NCBI RefSeq assembly: GCF_016864375.1 | Contig: NZ_CP069355.1 | Span: forward strand, 930,001 to 994,000 | DNA length: 64,000 nucleotides | Direction: 5' to 3' | Source of the DNA: Microvirga sp. VF16 | GTDB taxonomy: Bacteria; Pseudomonadota; Alphaproteobacteria; Rhizobiales; Beijerinckiaceae | Part shown: piece by piece, positions 7,814 to 16,611 of the stretch | Layout: every line of letters starts with the position of its first letter | Position numbering within the stretch: position 1 is the first letter of the stretch | Notes under the pieces: generated by a model | What the model saw: only the letters and a program-made list of their open reading frames with translations | Database searches by the model: none | Told to the model about the DNA's origin: nothing | Position numbers and translations under genes: made by a program

Positions 7814-8597
7814 GGAAGTGGTGCACAGGTCCGGACCCGTGCCCGATCCGGAGGTGATCGGAAGCACCGATGGCGGCGCTGATGAAGCTCTTAGCCGCTG
7901 CAACCGCGTCGTCGAGCGACAGGCCTTTGGCGAGCCCGGCTGCAATGGCCGAGGACAGGGTGCAGCCCGTGCCGTGCGTGTTGCGCGTGTCGATGCGAGG
8001 AACTGCAAAGCGCCGCACGCCCTGCTGATCCATGAGAATGTCGGCACTCTCCAGTCCTGTGCCGTGGCCGCCTTTCACCAGAACAGCTTTGGGGCCCAAA
8101 GCGAGGATGCGCTCAGCCTGGCGGTACATGGCCTGTTCGTCCTCGGCCAGCGGCTCGTCGAGGAGGGCCGCGGCCTCTGGAAGATTGGGTGTGACGAGCA
8201 GCGCCATGGGAAGCAACACGCGGCGCAGCGCGTCGACAGCCCGCGGCACGAGCAGACGATCGCCGCTTGCCGCCACCATCACGGGGTCGAGGACGATCCG
8301 CATCGCGCAGTGACGCGCAAGCCCTTCCGCCACGGCGTCGATGATGGCGGGTTGGGACAGCATACCGATTTTCACCGCGTTGACGGTGAGATCGGAGAAG
8401 ACGCTGTTAATTTGCTGCGCGACGAAGATGGGCGGAACATCGTGAATGCCCTGAACGCCGACGGTGTTCTGCGCTGTGAGCGCGGTAATCACGCTGGCAC
8501 CATAGACGCCCAGCGCCGAGAAGGTCTTGAGGTCCGCCTGGATGCCGGCACCGCCGCCTGAATCCGAGCCCGCGATCGTGACGGCGATGGCGGTCAT
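7797..8597 (-). CDS. thiD: Hydroxymethylpyrimidine/phosphomethylpyrimidine kinase
   Basis: Phosphorylates HMP and HMP-P to HMP-PP for thiamine synthesis and salvage. The product starts MTAIAVTIAGSDSGGGAGIQADLKT, the family N-terminus, with NTVGVQ, VLDPVMVA near residue 105, VTPNLPEAA, LVKGGHG and the anion-hole HGTGCTLSSAIAA near 210. I chose the ATG at 8597; the frame is open five codons further upstream without need. It is the last gene of thiM-(thiE remnant)-thiD under a TPP riboswitch and overlaps a decayed TRAP gene at its end. Confidence 0.94.
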   Translation of the reverse strand: MTAIAVTIAGSDSGGGAGIQADLKTFSALGVYGASVITALTAQNTVGVQGIHDVPPIFVAQQINSVFSDLTVNAVKIGMLSQPAIIDAVAEGLARHCAMRIVLDPVMVAASGDRLLVPRAVDALRRVLLPMALLVTPNLPEAAALLDEPLAEDEQAMYRQAERILALGPKAVLVKGGHGTGLESADILMDQQGVRRFAVPRIDTRNTHGTGCTLSSAIAAGLAKGLSLDDAVAAAKSFISAAIGASDHLRIGHGSGPVHHFHAHWS

Positions 8598-8616
8598 GCC
8601 GGAATGCCCCACGCGT

Positions 8617-8739
8617 TCAGGACCTGATCCACGATATGCCGCCGCCGGTGACGGTTTGCCGGACGAGCATAACAGGATCCCGACTGCCCATCCCCTCCGG
8701 ATCGAGGATACCGTAGAGCCTGAGATCGCCTGCGGTCAT
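8617..8739 (-). pseudogene. thiE: thiE remnant (N-terminal 40 codons)
   Basis: The minus strand between thiM and thiD encodes a 40-residue frame beginning MTAGDLRLYGILDPE, then RDPVMLVRQTVTGGG, ending in a TGA. This matches the start of ThiE (LYGILDPE..RDPVALARAAVEGGATLVQLR), with the frame lost just where the LVQLR strand should begin, and everything up to the thiD start (about 20 bases) is missing. Its ATG overlaps the thiM stop by 3 bases, as in an intact thiM-thiE-thiD operon. A full thiE lies in the thiC operon at 13670. Confidence 0.85.
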
Positions 8740-9524
8740 GAGACTCTCCCATGGGTGACGAGGGTTGGCGTATCGAGGGTGAAGAGGGCGTCGAGGAAAG
8801 CCGGCTGGAATGTCCCTGGCCCCTTTGCGTCCCGCGCGGCCATCTCGCCCGCGACGCGAGTGACAAGCAGGGCCGCAGCCGCCGCGTCGAGTGCGCTGCT
8901 ATGCAAGGCCGTGAAGGCTGCCACAAGGGCGGTTCCGGCGCATCCCATGGCGGTCACGCGGGTCATCAGCGAGTGACCGTTCTCGACGCGAATGATGCGG
9001 ACGCCATCCGTGATCAAGTCGACCGTGCCAGTCAGGGCCACGATCATGTCATAAGCTTTCGCGAAGGCTTGCACGGTTGCGAGCGTCGCATCCGCTCCAG
9101 CGAGAGCCGCGAACTCACTCGCATCGCAGCGAAGGACACGCGGCCTGCCCGCAAGACAGGCGCGGGCAAACTTCAGACGGGGTGGGGAGGCGTCGACGAA
9201 GATGGGATCGAGGACCCAGGGCTTGGCATGAGCGTGCGCGGTCGCGATAGCTTGTGGGATCGCTGCGCGGCGGTCGGCATCGAGCGTGCCCAGATTGACG
9301 AGAAGCGCGGCGGAGCGGCTGGTAAAAGCCGGGACTTCCACCGATGCGACGGTCAGGGATGGAATGCCGCCGGCGGCGAGCAGAAGATTGGCCGTGAGGG
9401 TTTGTGCCGCGGCGCTCGTGATCGCATGCACGCGCGTGCGCTCACCGCGAAGGCGGTTAAGCAGATGCCCGGCCAATTCTGGAAGTCTGAAAGCATCCAG
9501 TGCGGACGCTGGTGCGCTCGTCAT
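8736..9524 (-). CDS. thiM: Hydroxyethylthiazole kinase
   Basis: Salvage kinase that phosphorylates the thiazole moiety of thiamine. The 262-residue product shows the ThiM features: VHAITSAAAQTLTANLLLAAGG near residues 33-54 (family: NxVxxxxxANxLLA), LVNLGTLDADRRAAI, WVLDPIFVDAS, ALTGTVDLITDG, and the catalytic cysteine in AMGCAGTALVAAF near 192. In the first motif Ser-Ala replaces the usual VxN pair in part, so activity is likely but not certain. The ATG lies 7 bases after a TPP riboswitch. It is the first gene of the salvage operon and its stop overlaps the thiE remnant. Confidence 0.9.
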   Translation of the reverse strand: MTSAPASALDAFRLPELAGHLLNRLRGERTRVHAITSAAAQTLTANLLLAAGGIPSLTVASVEVPAFTSRSAALLVNLGTLDADRRAAIPQAIATAHAHAKPWVLDPIFVDASPPRLKFARACLAGRPRVLRCDASEFAALAGADATLATVQAFAKAYDMIVALTGTVDLITDGVRIIRVENGHSLMTRVTAMGCAGTALVAAFTALHSSALDAAAAALLVTRVAGEMAARDAKGPGTFQPAFLDALFTLDTPTLVTHGRVS

Positions 9525-9531
9525 CTCGCAA

Positions 9532-9606
9532 TCCCTCCGCCGGCATCATCCGGATCAGGTTCGATGGGTTGATCTGGAAGACCTCTCAGCCCGAACGGGC
9601 ACCCCA
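9532..9606 (-). promoter_or_regulatory. TPP riboswitch (thi box) controlling thiM-thiD
   Basis: Read on the minus strand this region has the conserved order GGGGTGCCC, GGCTGAGAGG, then GAACCTGATCCGGATGATGC and CGGCGGAGGGA, which are the pyrophosphate- and pyrimidine-sensing arms and P1 of the TPP aptamer. The 3' GGAGGGA is also the ribosome-binding site of thiM, whose ATG follows within 8 bases, so control is probably at translation initiation. Confidence 0.95.
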
Positions 9607-9619
9607 AGGAGATGCTGCC

Positions 9620-9648
9620 GTGATAATTCCTCGGCCTTCCTTTGACAA
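9620..9648 (-). promoter_or_regulatory. Candidate promoter of thiM operon
   Basis: The minus strand carries TTGTCA (9648-9643) and TATCAC (9625-9620) separated by 17 bases, about 13 bases before the TPP aptamer begins. This would start the transcript directly at the riboswitch. Match to sigma70 consensus is moderate. Confidence 0.45.
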
Positions 9649-9677
9649 GAACCAATCGTGTCAGCTCTGTTCCGCTC

Positions 9678-9706
9678 TTGACAGCCCGATTTATGTCCAC
9701 GAGGAT
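9678..9706 (+). promoter_or_regulatory. Candidate promoter of thiC operon
   Basis: A perfect TTGACA at 9678-9683 is followed after 17 bases by a weak -10 (GAGGAT). The thi box starts about 10 bases later, so the spacing suits a leader that begins with the aptamer. The -10 is poor, so start-site mapping would be decisive. Confidence 0.45.
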
Positions 9707-9715
9707 CGCATCCGT

Positions 9716-9800
<85 letters not shown>

Positions 9801-9876
9801 TGGAACTATCGAGCAGCACAACGAATCCCTCAGCTCGCTTTGCCCGGATCTCCCTTCGTTCAAGAGGTGAGATCCA

Positions 9877-11727
9877 ATGACAGTTCACATCGACAAGCCC
9901 AAGGGTGCGCCCCAATCCGTCACCACCGGTCCAATTCAAGGATCGCGCAAGATCTATGCCACGCCGGCAGGTCGCCCCGATCTCCGCGTTCCCGTCCGCG
10001 AGATCGTTCTGACGGATCCCAATGAACCTTCCCTGCGCGTTTACGATTCCTCTGGTCTCTATACCGAGGCCGATGCGGTCATTGACCTCGCTAAAGGTCT
10101 GCCACTCGTGCGCGAATCCTGGATTGCAGCGCGCGACTGTGCGGCGGTCGCGCCACGGCCCGTCAAGCCTGAAGACAATGGGAATGTCTCTGCTGACGCG
10201 CTTGTGGCGCCATGCCCGGCCGAGCGTGTCGTGCGCCGTGCCGCACCCGGTCAGATGGTGACGCAGTACGAGTTCGCCCGCGCCGGGATCATCACGGAAG
10301 AGATGATCTACGTCGCTCATCGCGAGAACCTCTGCCGCGAGGCGATGCTGGTGGACGCGGAGACGAAGATTGCCGATGGCGAGAGCTTCGGGGCCGCCAT
10401 CCCGCCCTTCATCACACCCGAGTTCGTGCGCCAGGAAGTAGCCCGAGGACGTGCCATCATCCCGGCCAACATCAACCATCCGGAACTGGAACCGATGGCG
10501 ATCGGGCGCAACTTCCTGGTGAAGATCAACGCCAATATCGGCAACTCCGCCGTGGTCTCCACGGCAGCCGATGAGGTGGAAAAGCTCGTCTGGGCGATCC
10601 GCTGGGGTGCCGACACGGTGATGGATCTCTCCACCGGCCGCAACATCCACAACATCCGCTCCTGGATCCTGCGCAACGCGCCGGTACCCATCGGCACAGT
10701 GCCGATCTACCAGGCGCTGGAGAAGGTGGGGGGCGACCCCGTGAAGCTCGATTGGGAGGTGTTCAAGGACACATTGATCGAACAGGCCGAGCAGGGTGTC
10801 GATTACTTCACCATCCATGCCGGCGTACGCCTGCCTTATGTGCCGCTGACAGTCAATCGCGTCACCGGCATTGTCTCCCGCGGCGGCTCGATCATGGCGC
10901 GCTGGTGCCTCGCGCACCACAAGGAGAGCTTCCTCTACGAGCGCTTTGACGAGATCTGCGACATCATGCGGGCCTATGACGTCTCCTTCTCACTGGGCGA
11001 TGGACTACGTCCCGGATCGATCGCCGATGCGAACGATGCGGCACAGTTTGCGGAACTCGAGACCCTGGGTGACCTCACGAAGGTCGCCTGGGATAAGGGG
11101 TGCCAGGTCATGATCGAGGGGCCCGGCCACGTCCCCATGCACAAGATCAAGGTGAATATGGACAAGCAGCTCCGCGAGTGCGGAGAAGCACCCTTCTATA
11201 CCCTTGGCCCGCTCACGACGGATATTGCGCCCGGATACGATCACATCACCTCAGGCATCGGGGCTGCCATGATCGGCTGGTTTGGCACGGCGATGCTCTG
11301 CTACGTGACACCGAAGGAACATCTGGGGTTGCCAAACCGCGATGATGTGAAGACCGGTGTCATCACGTACAAGATCGCGGCCCATGCCGCCGATCTTGCC
11401 AAGGGGCATCCGGCCGCGCAGGTGCGGGATGATGCCTTGTCTCGGGCCCGCTTCGACTTCCGCTGGGAGGATCAATTCAATCTCTCCCTCGATCCGGATA
11501 CAGCGCGCGCTTACCATGACGAGACCTTGCCGAAGGATGCGCACAAGGTCGCGCATTTCTGCTCGATGTGCGGCCCAAAATTCTGCTCGATGAAGATCAC
11601 GCAGGATCTGCGGGCCGAGGTGGCGGCGATGAGCCCGGAGACTCAGGCGCACTTGGCCGGTCTGCACACCAAGAGCCAGGAGTTCCTGGCGCGTGGCGGT
11701 CAGCTGTATGTCCCGGCCTCGGAATAG
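9877..11727 (+). CDS. thiC: Phosphomethylpyrimidine synthase (radical SAM)
   Basis: Converts aminoimidazole ribotide to HMP-phosphate with a 4Fe-4S cluster and SAM. The 616-residue protein has the ThiC N-terminal domain, the barrel with TQYEFARAGIITEEMIY, RGRAIIPANINHPELEP, MDLSTGRNIH and the C-terminal cluster motif CSMCGPKFC near residues 564-572. It leads thiC-O-S-G-E-F behind a TPP riboswitch. A GAGGTGAGA stretch precedes the ATG. Length is normal. Confidence 0.97.
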   Translation: MTVHIDKPKGAPQSVTTGPIQGSRKIYATPAGRPDLRVPVREIVLTDPNEPSLRVYDSSGLYTEADAVIDLAKGLPLVRESWIAARDCAAVAPRPVKPEDNGNVSADALVAPCPAERVVRRAAPGQMVTQYEFARAGIITEEMIYVAHRENLCREAMLVDAETKIADGESFGAAIPPFITPEFVRQEVARGRAIIPANINHPELEPMAIGRNFLVKINANIGNSAVVSTAADEVEKLVWAIRWGADTVMDLSTGRNIHNIRSWILRNAPVPIGTVPIYQALEKVGGDPVKLDWEVFKDTLIEQAEQGVDYFTIHAGVRLPYVPLTVNRVTGIVSRGGSIMARWCLAHHKESFLYERFDEICDIMRAYDVSFSLGDGLRPGSIADANDAAQFAELETLGDLTKVAWDKGCQVMIEGPGHVPMHKIKVNMDKQLRECGEAPFYTLGPLTTDIAPGYDHITSGIGAAMIGWFGTAMLCYVTPKEHLGLPNRDDVKTGVITYKIAAHAADLAKGHPAAQVRDDALSRARFDFRWEDQFNLSLDPDTARAYHDETLPKDAHKVAHFCSMCGPKFCSMKITQDLRAEVAAMSPETQAHLAGLHTKSQEFLARGGQLYVPASE

Positions 11728-11731
11728 CGGC

Positions 11732-12691
11732 ATGCGCATCCGTGTCATTGGCGCCGGTGTCGCTGGCCTGACAGCGGCGCTGGAATTGGCCGAGCGGGGT
11801 GCCAGGGTCGAGGTGATTGACCGTGGCCCGCACCTCGGGGCGGCCGCGTGCTCCTGGTGCGCGGGCGGAATGCTCGCGCCCTGGTGTGAACGCGAGAGCG
11901 CAGATCCTGCCGTGGCGGAACTGGGTTGTCGTGCCATCGACTGGTGGCTGCGGCGTTTTCCCGGGACCACGCGCAAAGGGACGCTGGTGATCGCACAGCC
12001 ACGCGACGTGGGCGAACTCACTCACTTTGCGCGCAGAACGGACCGCTTTGACTGGGTCGACGGCGACCGGATCGCTGACCTTGAGCCTGATCTTCAAGGA
12101 CGGTTCCACAAAGGCCTGTTCTTCGCGGATGAAGCGCACCTGGACCCCCGCAGCGCGCTGACAGCACTCGCCGCACGTCTGGTAGGTCTCGGTGTCGCTC
12201 TGCGATTTGGCACCGAGGCTCCCACCGATGATAGTGACGTGGATCGCATCATCGACTGTCGCGGCCTTGCCGCCCACGGCGATCTTCCGGACTTGCGCGG
12301 TGTCAAAGGTGAGATGCTGCTGGTCAGAACCCAGGAGATCTCTCTCCAACGTCCCGTCCGCCTGCTTCATCCGCGCATCCCTCTCTACATCGTGCCGCGC
12401 GAGCACGGGCTCTTCATGATTGGAGCGACGATGATCGAGTGCTCAGATCGAGGGCGCGTGACCGTGCGCTCAGCGGTCGAGCTCCTCAATGGAGCGTATT
12501 CTGTCCACCCGGCTTTCGGCGAGGCCGAAATTATCGAGTTTGGAGCCGACGTCAGGCCCGCCTTTCCGGACAATCTGCCTGCGATCCGGGAATGCGGCCG
12601 CACGATCTACTTCAACGGCCTATATCGCCACGGATTTTTGCTCGCCCCCGCTCTCGCGACGCGGGTCGCCGATGCGGTATTCCACAACTGA
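11732..12691 (+). CDS. thiO: Glycine oxidase, FAD-dependent (thiamine)
   Basis: Oxidises glycine to the imine needed for thiazole formation. The start chosen is the ATG at 11732 (MRIRVIGAGVAGLTAALELAE); the frame is open upstream into thiC but those residues are not ThiO-like. A Rossmann GxGxxG sits at residues 7-12, followed by ACSWCAGGMLAPWCE near 45-59 (the family usually has ASxxAAGMLAP) and GLYRHGFLLAPALA near the C-terminus. About 319 residues. The gene begins 4 bases after thiC and is followed by thiS. Confidence 0.9.
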   Translation: MRIRVIGAGVAGLTAALELAERGARVEVIDRGPHLGAAACSWCAGGMLAPWCERESADPAVAELGCRAIDWWLRRFPGTTRKGTLVIAQPRDVGELTHFARRTDRFDWVDGDRIADLEPDLQGRFHKGLFFADEAHLDPRSALTALAARLVGLGVALRFGTEAPTDDSDVDRIIDCRGLAAHGDLPDLRGVKGEMLLVRTQEISLQRPVRLLHPRIPLYIVPREHGLFMIGATMIECSDRGRVTVRSAVELLNGAYSVHPAFGEAEIIEFGADVRPAFPDNLPAIRECGRTIYFNGLYRHGFLLAPALATRVADAVFHN

Positions 12692-12701
12692 GAGACAAGA
12701 C

Positions 12702-12899
12702 ATGAAGATCATCCTGAACGGTGAGGAGCGTGAGATTGAGGAACGGATCCTGTCGCGCGCTCTGGGTGAGCTCGACTTCGGCGATGCCGTTGTGGCCACG
12801 GCCGTCAATGAACGGTTTGTGCCCGCATCCCAGCGATCGGCCGTCGCGCTGAACGACGGCGATCGCCTCGAGGTTCTCGCGCCGATGCAGGGAGGCTGA
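12702..12899 (+). CDS. thiS: Sulfur carrier protein ThiS
   Basis: A 65-residue ubiquitin-like protein ending in the essential Gly-Gly (APMQGG), which is adenylated by ThiF and carries sulfur as a thiocarboxylate to ThiG. It starts MKIILNGEEREIEE; residues VATAVNERFVP match the ThiS core (VAVAVNxxFVP). It lies 10 bases after thiO and ends 3 bases before thiG. Confidence 0.95.
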   Translation: MKIILNGEEREIEERILSRALGELDFGDAVVATAVNERFVPASQRSAVALNDGDRLEVLAPMQGG

Positions 12900-12902
12900 G
12901 GC

Positions 12903-13673
12903 ATGCTGTTGTATGATGTCGAATTTGCGTCATCCTTGATGCTGGGAACCGCACAATATCCATCACCAGCCATTCTGGCAGCGGCGGTCGAAGCCTCGGG
13001 GGCGGAGGTGGTGACCGTCTCACTGCGGCGCGAGGCGAGTGGCACTCAGGCCGGACAGGCCTTCTGGTCGATCATCCGCGATCTCGGCACCCGCGTTCTG
13101 CCCAATACGGCGGGATGCCGCACGGTCAAGGAGGCGGTCACGACGGCCCATATGGCCCGGGAGGTCTTCGGGACGCCGTGGATCAAGCTCGAGGTGATCG
13201 GCGAGGAGGACACGCTCCAGCCGGACGTCTTCGGCTTGGTCGAAGCGGCGCGCATTCTGACCGAAGAGGGCTTCCAGGTCTTTCCGTATACGACGGAGGA
13301 TCTCGTTGTGGCCGAGCGCCTGCTGGCGGCGGGCTGTCGGGTTCTGATGCCGTGGGGTGCACCGATCGGCTCAGGCAGAGGTCTCAACAACGTCTTCGGC
13401 TTGAAGATGCTCCGGGCCCACTTTCCCGATGTGCCGCTCGTGGTCGATGCCGGGCTTGGATTGCCCTCACACGCGGCAGCCGCCATGGAGCTGGGGTTCG
13501 ACGCGGTTCTTCTGAATACCGCGGTTGCCAAGGCCGGTGATCCGGTCGGGATGGCCAGGGCCTTCGCTCAGGCGATTGAGGCGGGACGACGAGCCCGGCA
13601 CTCCATTCCGATGGAGCCACGGGAGATGGCGAGCCCGTCGACTCCGGTTCTGGGGAGGGCGCTGCTGGCATGA
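12903..13673 (+). CDS. thiG: Thiazole synthase
   Basis: Builds the thiazole phosphate from deoxyxylulose phosphate, dehydroglycine and ThiS-thiocarboxylate. The 256-residue TIM barrel shows SLMLGTAQYPSP near the start, LPNTAGCRTVKEAVTTAHMARE, the Schiff-base lysine in WIKLEVIGEE near residue 98, LMPWGAPIGSGRGL and VVDAGLGLPSHAAAAMELG. Its end overlaps thiE by 4 bases. Confidence 0.96.
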   Translation: MLLYDVEFASSLMLGTAQYPSPAILAAAVEASGAEVVTVSLRREASGTQAGQAFWSIIRDLGTRVLPNTAGCRTVKEAVTTAHMAREVFGTPWIKLEVIGEEDTLQPDVFGLVEAARILTEEGFQVFPYTTEDLVVAERLLAAGCRVLMPWGAPIGSGRGLNNVFGLKMLRAHFPDVPLVVDAGLGLPSHAAAAMELGFDAVLLNTAVAKAGDPVGMARAFAQAIEAGRRARHSIPMEPREMASPSTPVLGRALLA

Positions 13674-14281
13674 CCCTCGTGCTCGATCCCTTCTATCTCA
13701 TCGTCGACAACGCGGCTTGGGTGCGGCGCCTGGTGCCGCTCGGTGTCAAACTCGTTCAACTTCGCATCAAGGACGAGGCCGAGACCGCAATCGCCCGTCA
13801 GATTCGCGAGGCAAAGATCTGCTGCGAACAGCATGGCGCGCAACTTGTGGTCAACGATTACTGGAGACTTGCTATCGCCGAAGGCTGCACCTTCGTTCAC
13901 CTCGGGCAGGAGGATCTTGCCGGCGCGGATCTGGCGGCCATTCGACAGGCTGGTCTGCGGCTGGGGGTAAGTACGCATGATCACACCGAACTCGATCAGG
14001 CGCTCTCGGCTGCGCCAGACTACGTTGCTCTGGGACCCATCTTTCCGACCGTCCTGAAGCAGATGCCCTGGGCACCTCAAGGCTTGCGCCGCATCACCGA
14101 ATGGAAGCAGCTCATTGGCGGGATTCCGCTCGTGGCGATCGGCGGTCTCACCATCGACCGTGTCCCGGGTGTTCTGGATGCGGGTGCTGACAGCGCGGCG
14201 GTGGTGACGGACATTCTCCGGCATCCGGACCCGGAGCAACAAACCCGCCGTTGGATCGCATTAACGAGGATGATGGGATGA
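13670..14281 (+). CDS. thiE: Thiamine-phosphate synthase
   Basis: Joins HMP-PP and thiazole phosphate to thiamine phosphate. The 203-residue product shows the ThiE elements in order: KLVQLRIKDE near residues 28-37, LVVNDYWRLAIAEG, FVHLGQEDL, LGVSTHDH, YVALGPIFPT near 124 and PLVAIGGLT near 155. This is the complete thiE of the window; the other copy next to thiM is broken. It overlaps thiG at its start and thiF at its end. Confidence 0.94.
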   Translation: MTLVLDPFYLIVDNAAWVRRLVPLGVKLVQLRIKDEAETAIARQIREAKICCEQHGAQLVVNDYWRLAIAEGCTFVHLGQEDLAGADLAAIRQAGLRLGVSTHDHTELDQALSAAPDYVALGPIFPTVLKQMPWAPQGLRRITEWKQLIGGIPLVAIGGLTIDRVPGVLDAGADSAAVVTDILRHPDPEQQTRRWIALTRMMG

Positions 14282-15270
14282 CGACACGTTACGCACGACA
14301 GATCGTGCTCCCGGCAGTGGGGGAGGCTGGCCAAGCCAGGCTTGCTTCCTCCGCGGTGCTGGTCGTCGGGGCTGGCGGTCTTGGCTGTCCCGTCCTGCAA
14401 TATCTCGCGGCCGCCGGTATTGGGCGCATCACGATTGTCGACCATGATCGCGTTGACGAGAGCAACCTGCACCGGCAGCCCCTCTATCGCACAGCCGACA
14501 TTGGCCAGCTGAAGGTCGAGGTGGCAAAAAAGGCAATCGAAGCCCTCAATCCGTCTGTGGTCGTTGACGCACTGCCCATCTCTCTTGATCCCGCCGCAGC
14601 AAAGGATCTCGTGAGGGGCGCGGATGTCATTGTGGATGCCGCCGATAGCATCGCGGTCACGTACAGTCTGAGTGACGCTTGCACAGCAGCAGGCAAACCT
14701 TTGGTCAGTGCGTCCTGTGTCGGTTTGAAGGGCTATGTTGGCGCCTTCTGTGCTGGCGCTCCGAGCTACCGCTCCGTGTTTCCGGACATTCCGCAGAGCC
14801 TTGGAAACTGCGCCACGCTCGGTGTCCTGGGCGCGGTTGTCGGCGTGCTCGGTAGCCTGCAGGCGCAGATGGTGCTGGCCCTGATTCTGGGCCTTGATCC
14901 GTCACCGCTCGGGCAGCTGGTTTCGGTTGATCTGCAAAAACTGGAGTTTGGCGGGTTCTCTTTCCTGGATGCCCCAGAGGTGACTGGTTTCGCTCCGCCT
15001 TTTATCGCGCCATCGGATATCAACCCCGACGATATTGTCTTCGAGCTCAGAAGCATCGACGAGGTGTTGGCCTCTCCGTTTCCGCAGGCCCGCCGCGCGA
15101 CCGTTGACACGATCGTGGAACGGAGCCGGGATGTGTCAGAATCGAGCCGCATCGTGCTCTGCTGCCGCAGCGGTTTACGGGCGTGGCGCGCCGCGAGCCT
15201 TCTGAGGGAACAGGGCCATCGAAAGCTGGCGCTCATCGCAATGGGCGATCTCGATGAGGTGCGTTCGTAG
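14278..15270 (+). CDS. thiF: ThiF-type adenylyltransferase with C-terminal rhodanese-like domain
   Basis: Adenylates the ThiS C-terminus. The start is the ATG at 14278, overlapping thiE by 4 bases; an in-frame upstream methionine at 14251 lies inside thiE. The 330-residue product has the E1-like NAD/ATP fold (GAGGLGCPVLQYLAAAG near residues 31-47), DESNLHRQPLY, and DAADSIAVTYSLSDA. The last third resembles a rhodanese domain with the catalytic-type loop CCRSGLRAWRAA near 300-311, which may pass sulfur on. It lacks the two usual E1 CxxC zinc sites of MoeB. It closes the thi operon. Confidence 0.87.
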   Translation: MTTRYARQIVLPAVGEAGQARLASSAVLVVGAGGLGCPVLQYLAAAGIGRITIVDHDRVDESNLHRQPLYRTADIGQLKVEVAKKAIEALNPSVVVDALPISLDPAAAKDLVRGADVIVDAADSIAVTYSLSDACTAAGKPLVSASCVGLKGYVGAFCAGAPSYRSVFPDIPQSLGNCATLGVLGAVVGVLGSLQAQMVLALILGLDPSPLGQLVSVDLQKLEFGGFSFLDAPEVTGFAPPFIAPSDINPDDIVFELRSIDEVLASPFPQARRATVDTIVERSRDVSESSRIVLCCRSGLRAWRAASLLREQGHRKLALIAMGDLDEVRS

Positions 15271-15431
15271 AGCGTTTGAGTCGTTTGCTGGCTGAAGTCT
15301 TTCAGTTCCGGAATGCTTCGACACGCCTGGCCTGCAAGGCAACGGTTTGATCGAGCAATACCACCTTGCACGGCATCTCAACGAACACTGAAAGTCCACA
15401 AATTGCGTTGCGCAAACTTGTGGAGTGCTCG

Positions 15432-15460
15432 CAAAAAGGGCCACTCCGAAGGAGTGGCCC
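15432..15460 (-). terminator. Rho-independent terminator of ald
   Basis: A perfect 10-bp stem GGGCCACTCC with a 3-base loop GAA is followed, on the minus strand, by five T residues (TTTTTGCG). It lies about 40 bases after the ald stop and also faces the end of thiF, but only the minus orientation has the T-tract. Confidence 0.85.
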
Positions 15461-15498
15461 AAGTTGGGGAGGAAACGTCCCAGTCGGGACCTCTGGGA

Positions 15499-16611
15499 TC
15501 AGGCCGCAGCCTGTTCGATCGGGGAAAATGGCAGGCCGAGGCTCTCGGCCACGGCCTTATTCGTGAGCCGGCCACGATAGACATTGAGGCCGGCACGCAG
15601 ATGCGGATTGTCGAGCACAGCGGCAAAGCCCTTGTTGGCGAGCGCCAAACCAAAGGGCAGCGTGGCGTTATTCAGGGCCTGGCTTGAAGTCAGCGGGACA
15701 GCTCCCGGCATGTTGGCGACGCAGTAATGAATGACGCCGTCCACCTCGTATGTTGGATCAGCGTGCGTCGTCGGACGCGAGGTCTCGAAGCAGCCGCCCT
15801 GATCGATCGCGACATCCACGATCACGGAGCCTTTGCGCATCGAACTCAGCATGCCGCGGCTGACGAGTTTCGGCGCGCTCGCGCCGGGAACGAGCACCGC
15901 GCCGATGACAACGTCCGCCGCAAAGACCTCCTCCTCAACGGCGTCGATGGTCGAGAACCTGGTCCGAACGCGCCCTTCGAAGAGTTCGTCCAGCTCGCGA
16001 AGCCGGGGGATCGAACGGTCGAGGATGGTGACCTCGGCCCCCAAACCCGCTGCCATGCGGGCCGCATGTGTCCCGACAACGCCGCCGCCGATCACCACGA
16101 TGCGTGCCGGCTGGACACCCGGTACGCCACCGATCAACAGCCCCCGCCCGCCCGCCGACCGCTTCAGGGCGGCTCCGGCGGCTTCGATCGCAAGCCGGCC
16201 CGCGACCTCGCTCATTGGGGCCAGCAGCGGCAGCCCGCCCTGCGCATCCGTCACGGTTTCGTAGGCGATGGCGGTGCACCCAGATGTGATGAGCCCCTGA
16301 GCTTGCTCCGGGTCCGGCGCCAGATGCAGATAAGTGAAAAGGATCTGGTTCTCGCGCAGCTGGGTCCATTCGGAAGGCTGAGGTTCCTTGACCTTGACGA
16401 TCATCTCGCTCGAGGCAAACACCTCGCGGGCGGAGTCCACGATCGTTGCGCCAGCCTTGCGATAGTTGTCGTCCGTCGCGCCAATGCCGGCGCCGGCATT
16501 GGTCTCGACCAGCACGCTGTGGCCGGCGGCCACATATTCACGGACGGTGCCCGGCGTCAGACCCACGCGGTATTCGTGCGTCTTGATCTCCTTGGGAACA
16601 CCGACCTTCAT
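15499..16611 (-). CDS. ald: Alanine dehydrogenase
   Basis: NAD-dependent interconversion of alanine with pyruvate and ammonia. The 371-residue product starts MKVGVPKEIKTHEYRVGLTP, and shows the pyruvate-binding region, KVKEPQPSEW, HLAPDPEQA, the nucleotide-binding GGGVVGTHAARMAAGLGAEV near residues 173-192, and DVAIDQGGCFETSRPTTHADP. I prefer the ATG at 16611, nine bases after AAGGAG; a TTG two codons earlier is possible. No lrp/asnC regulator is recognisable upstream, where such a gene often sits. A strong hairpin terminator follows. Confidence 0.95.
   Translation of the reverse strand: MKVGVPKEIKTHEYRVGLTPGTVREYVAAGHSVLVETNAGAGIGATDDNYRKAGATIVDSAREVFASSEMIVKVKEPQPSEWTQLRENQILFTYLHLAPDPEQAQGLITSGCTAIAYETVTDAQGGLPLLAPMSEVAGRLAIEAAGAALKRSAGGRGLLIGGVPGVQPARIVVIGGGVVGTHAARMAAGLGAEVTILDRSIPRLRELDELFEGRVRTRFSTIDAVEEEVFAADVVIGAVLVPGASAPKLVSRGMLSSMRKGSVIVDVAIDQGGCFETSRPTTHADPTYEVDGVIHYCVANMPGAVPLTSSQALNNATLPFGLALANKGFAAVLDNPHLRAGLNVYRGRLTNKAVAESLGLPFSPIEQAAA

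Noticed and set aside
7641..8561. Long plus-strand frame of 306 codons over thiD
   Set aside because: It is the antisense of the clear thiD gene and its product has no motif; high GC makes such shadow frames common.
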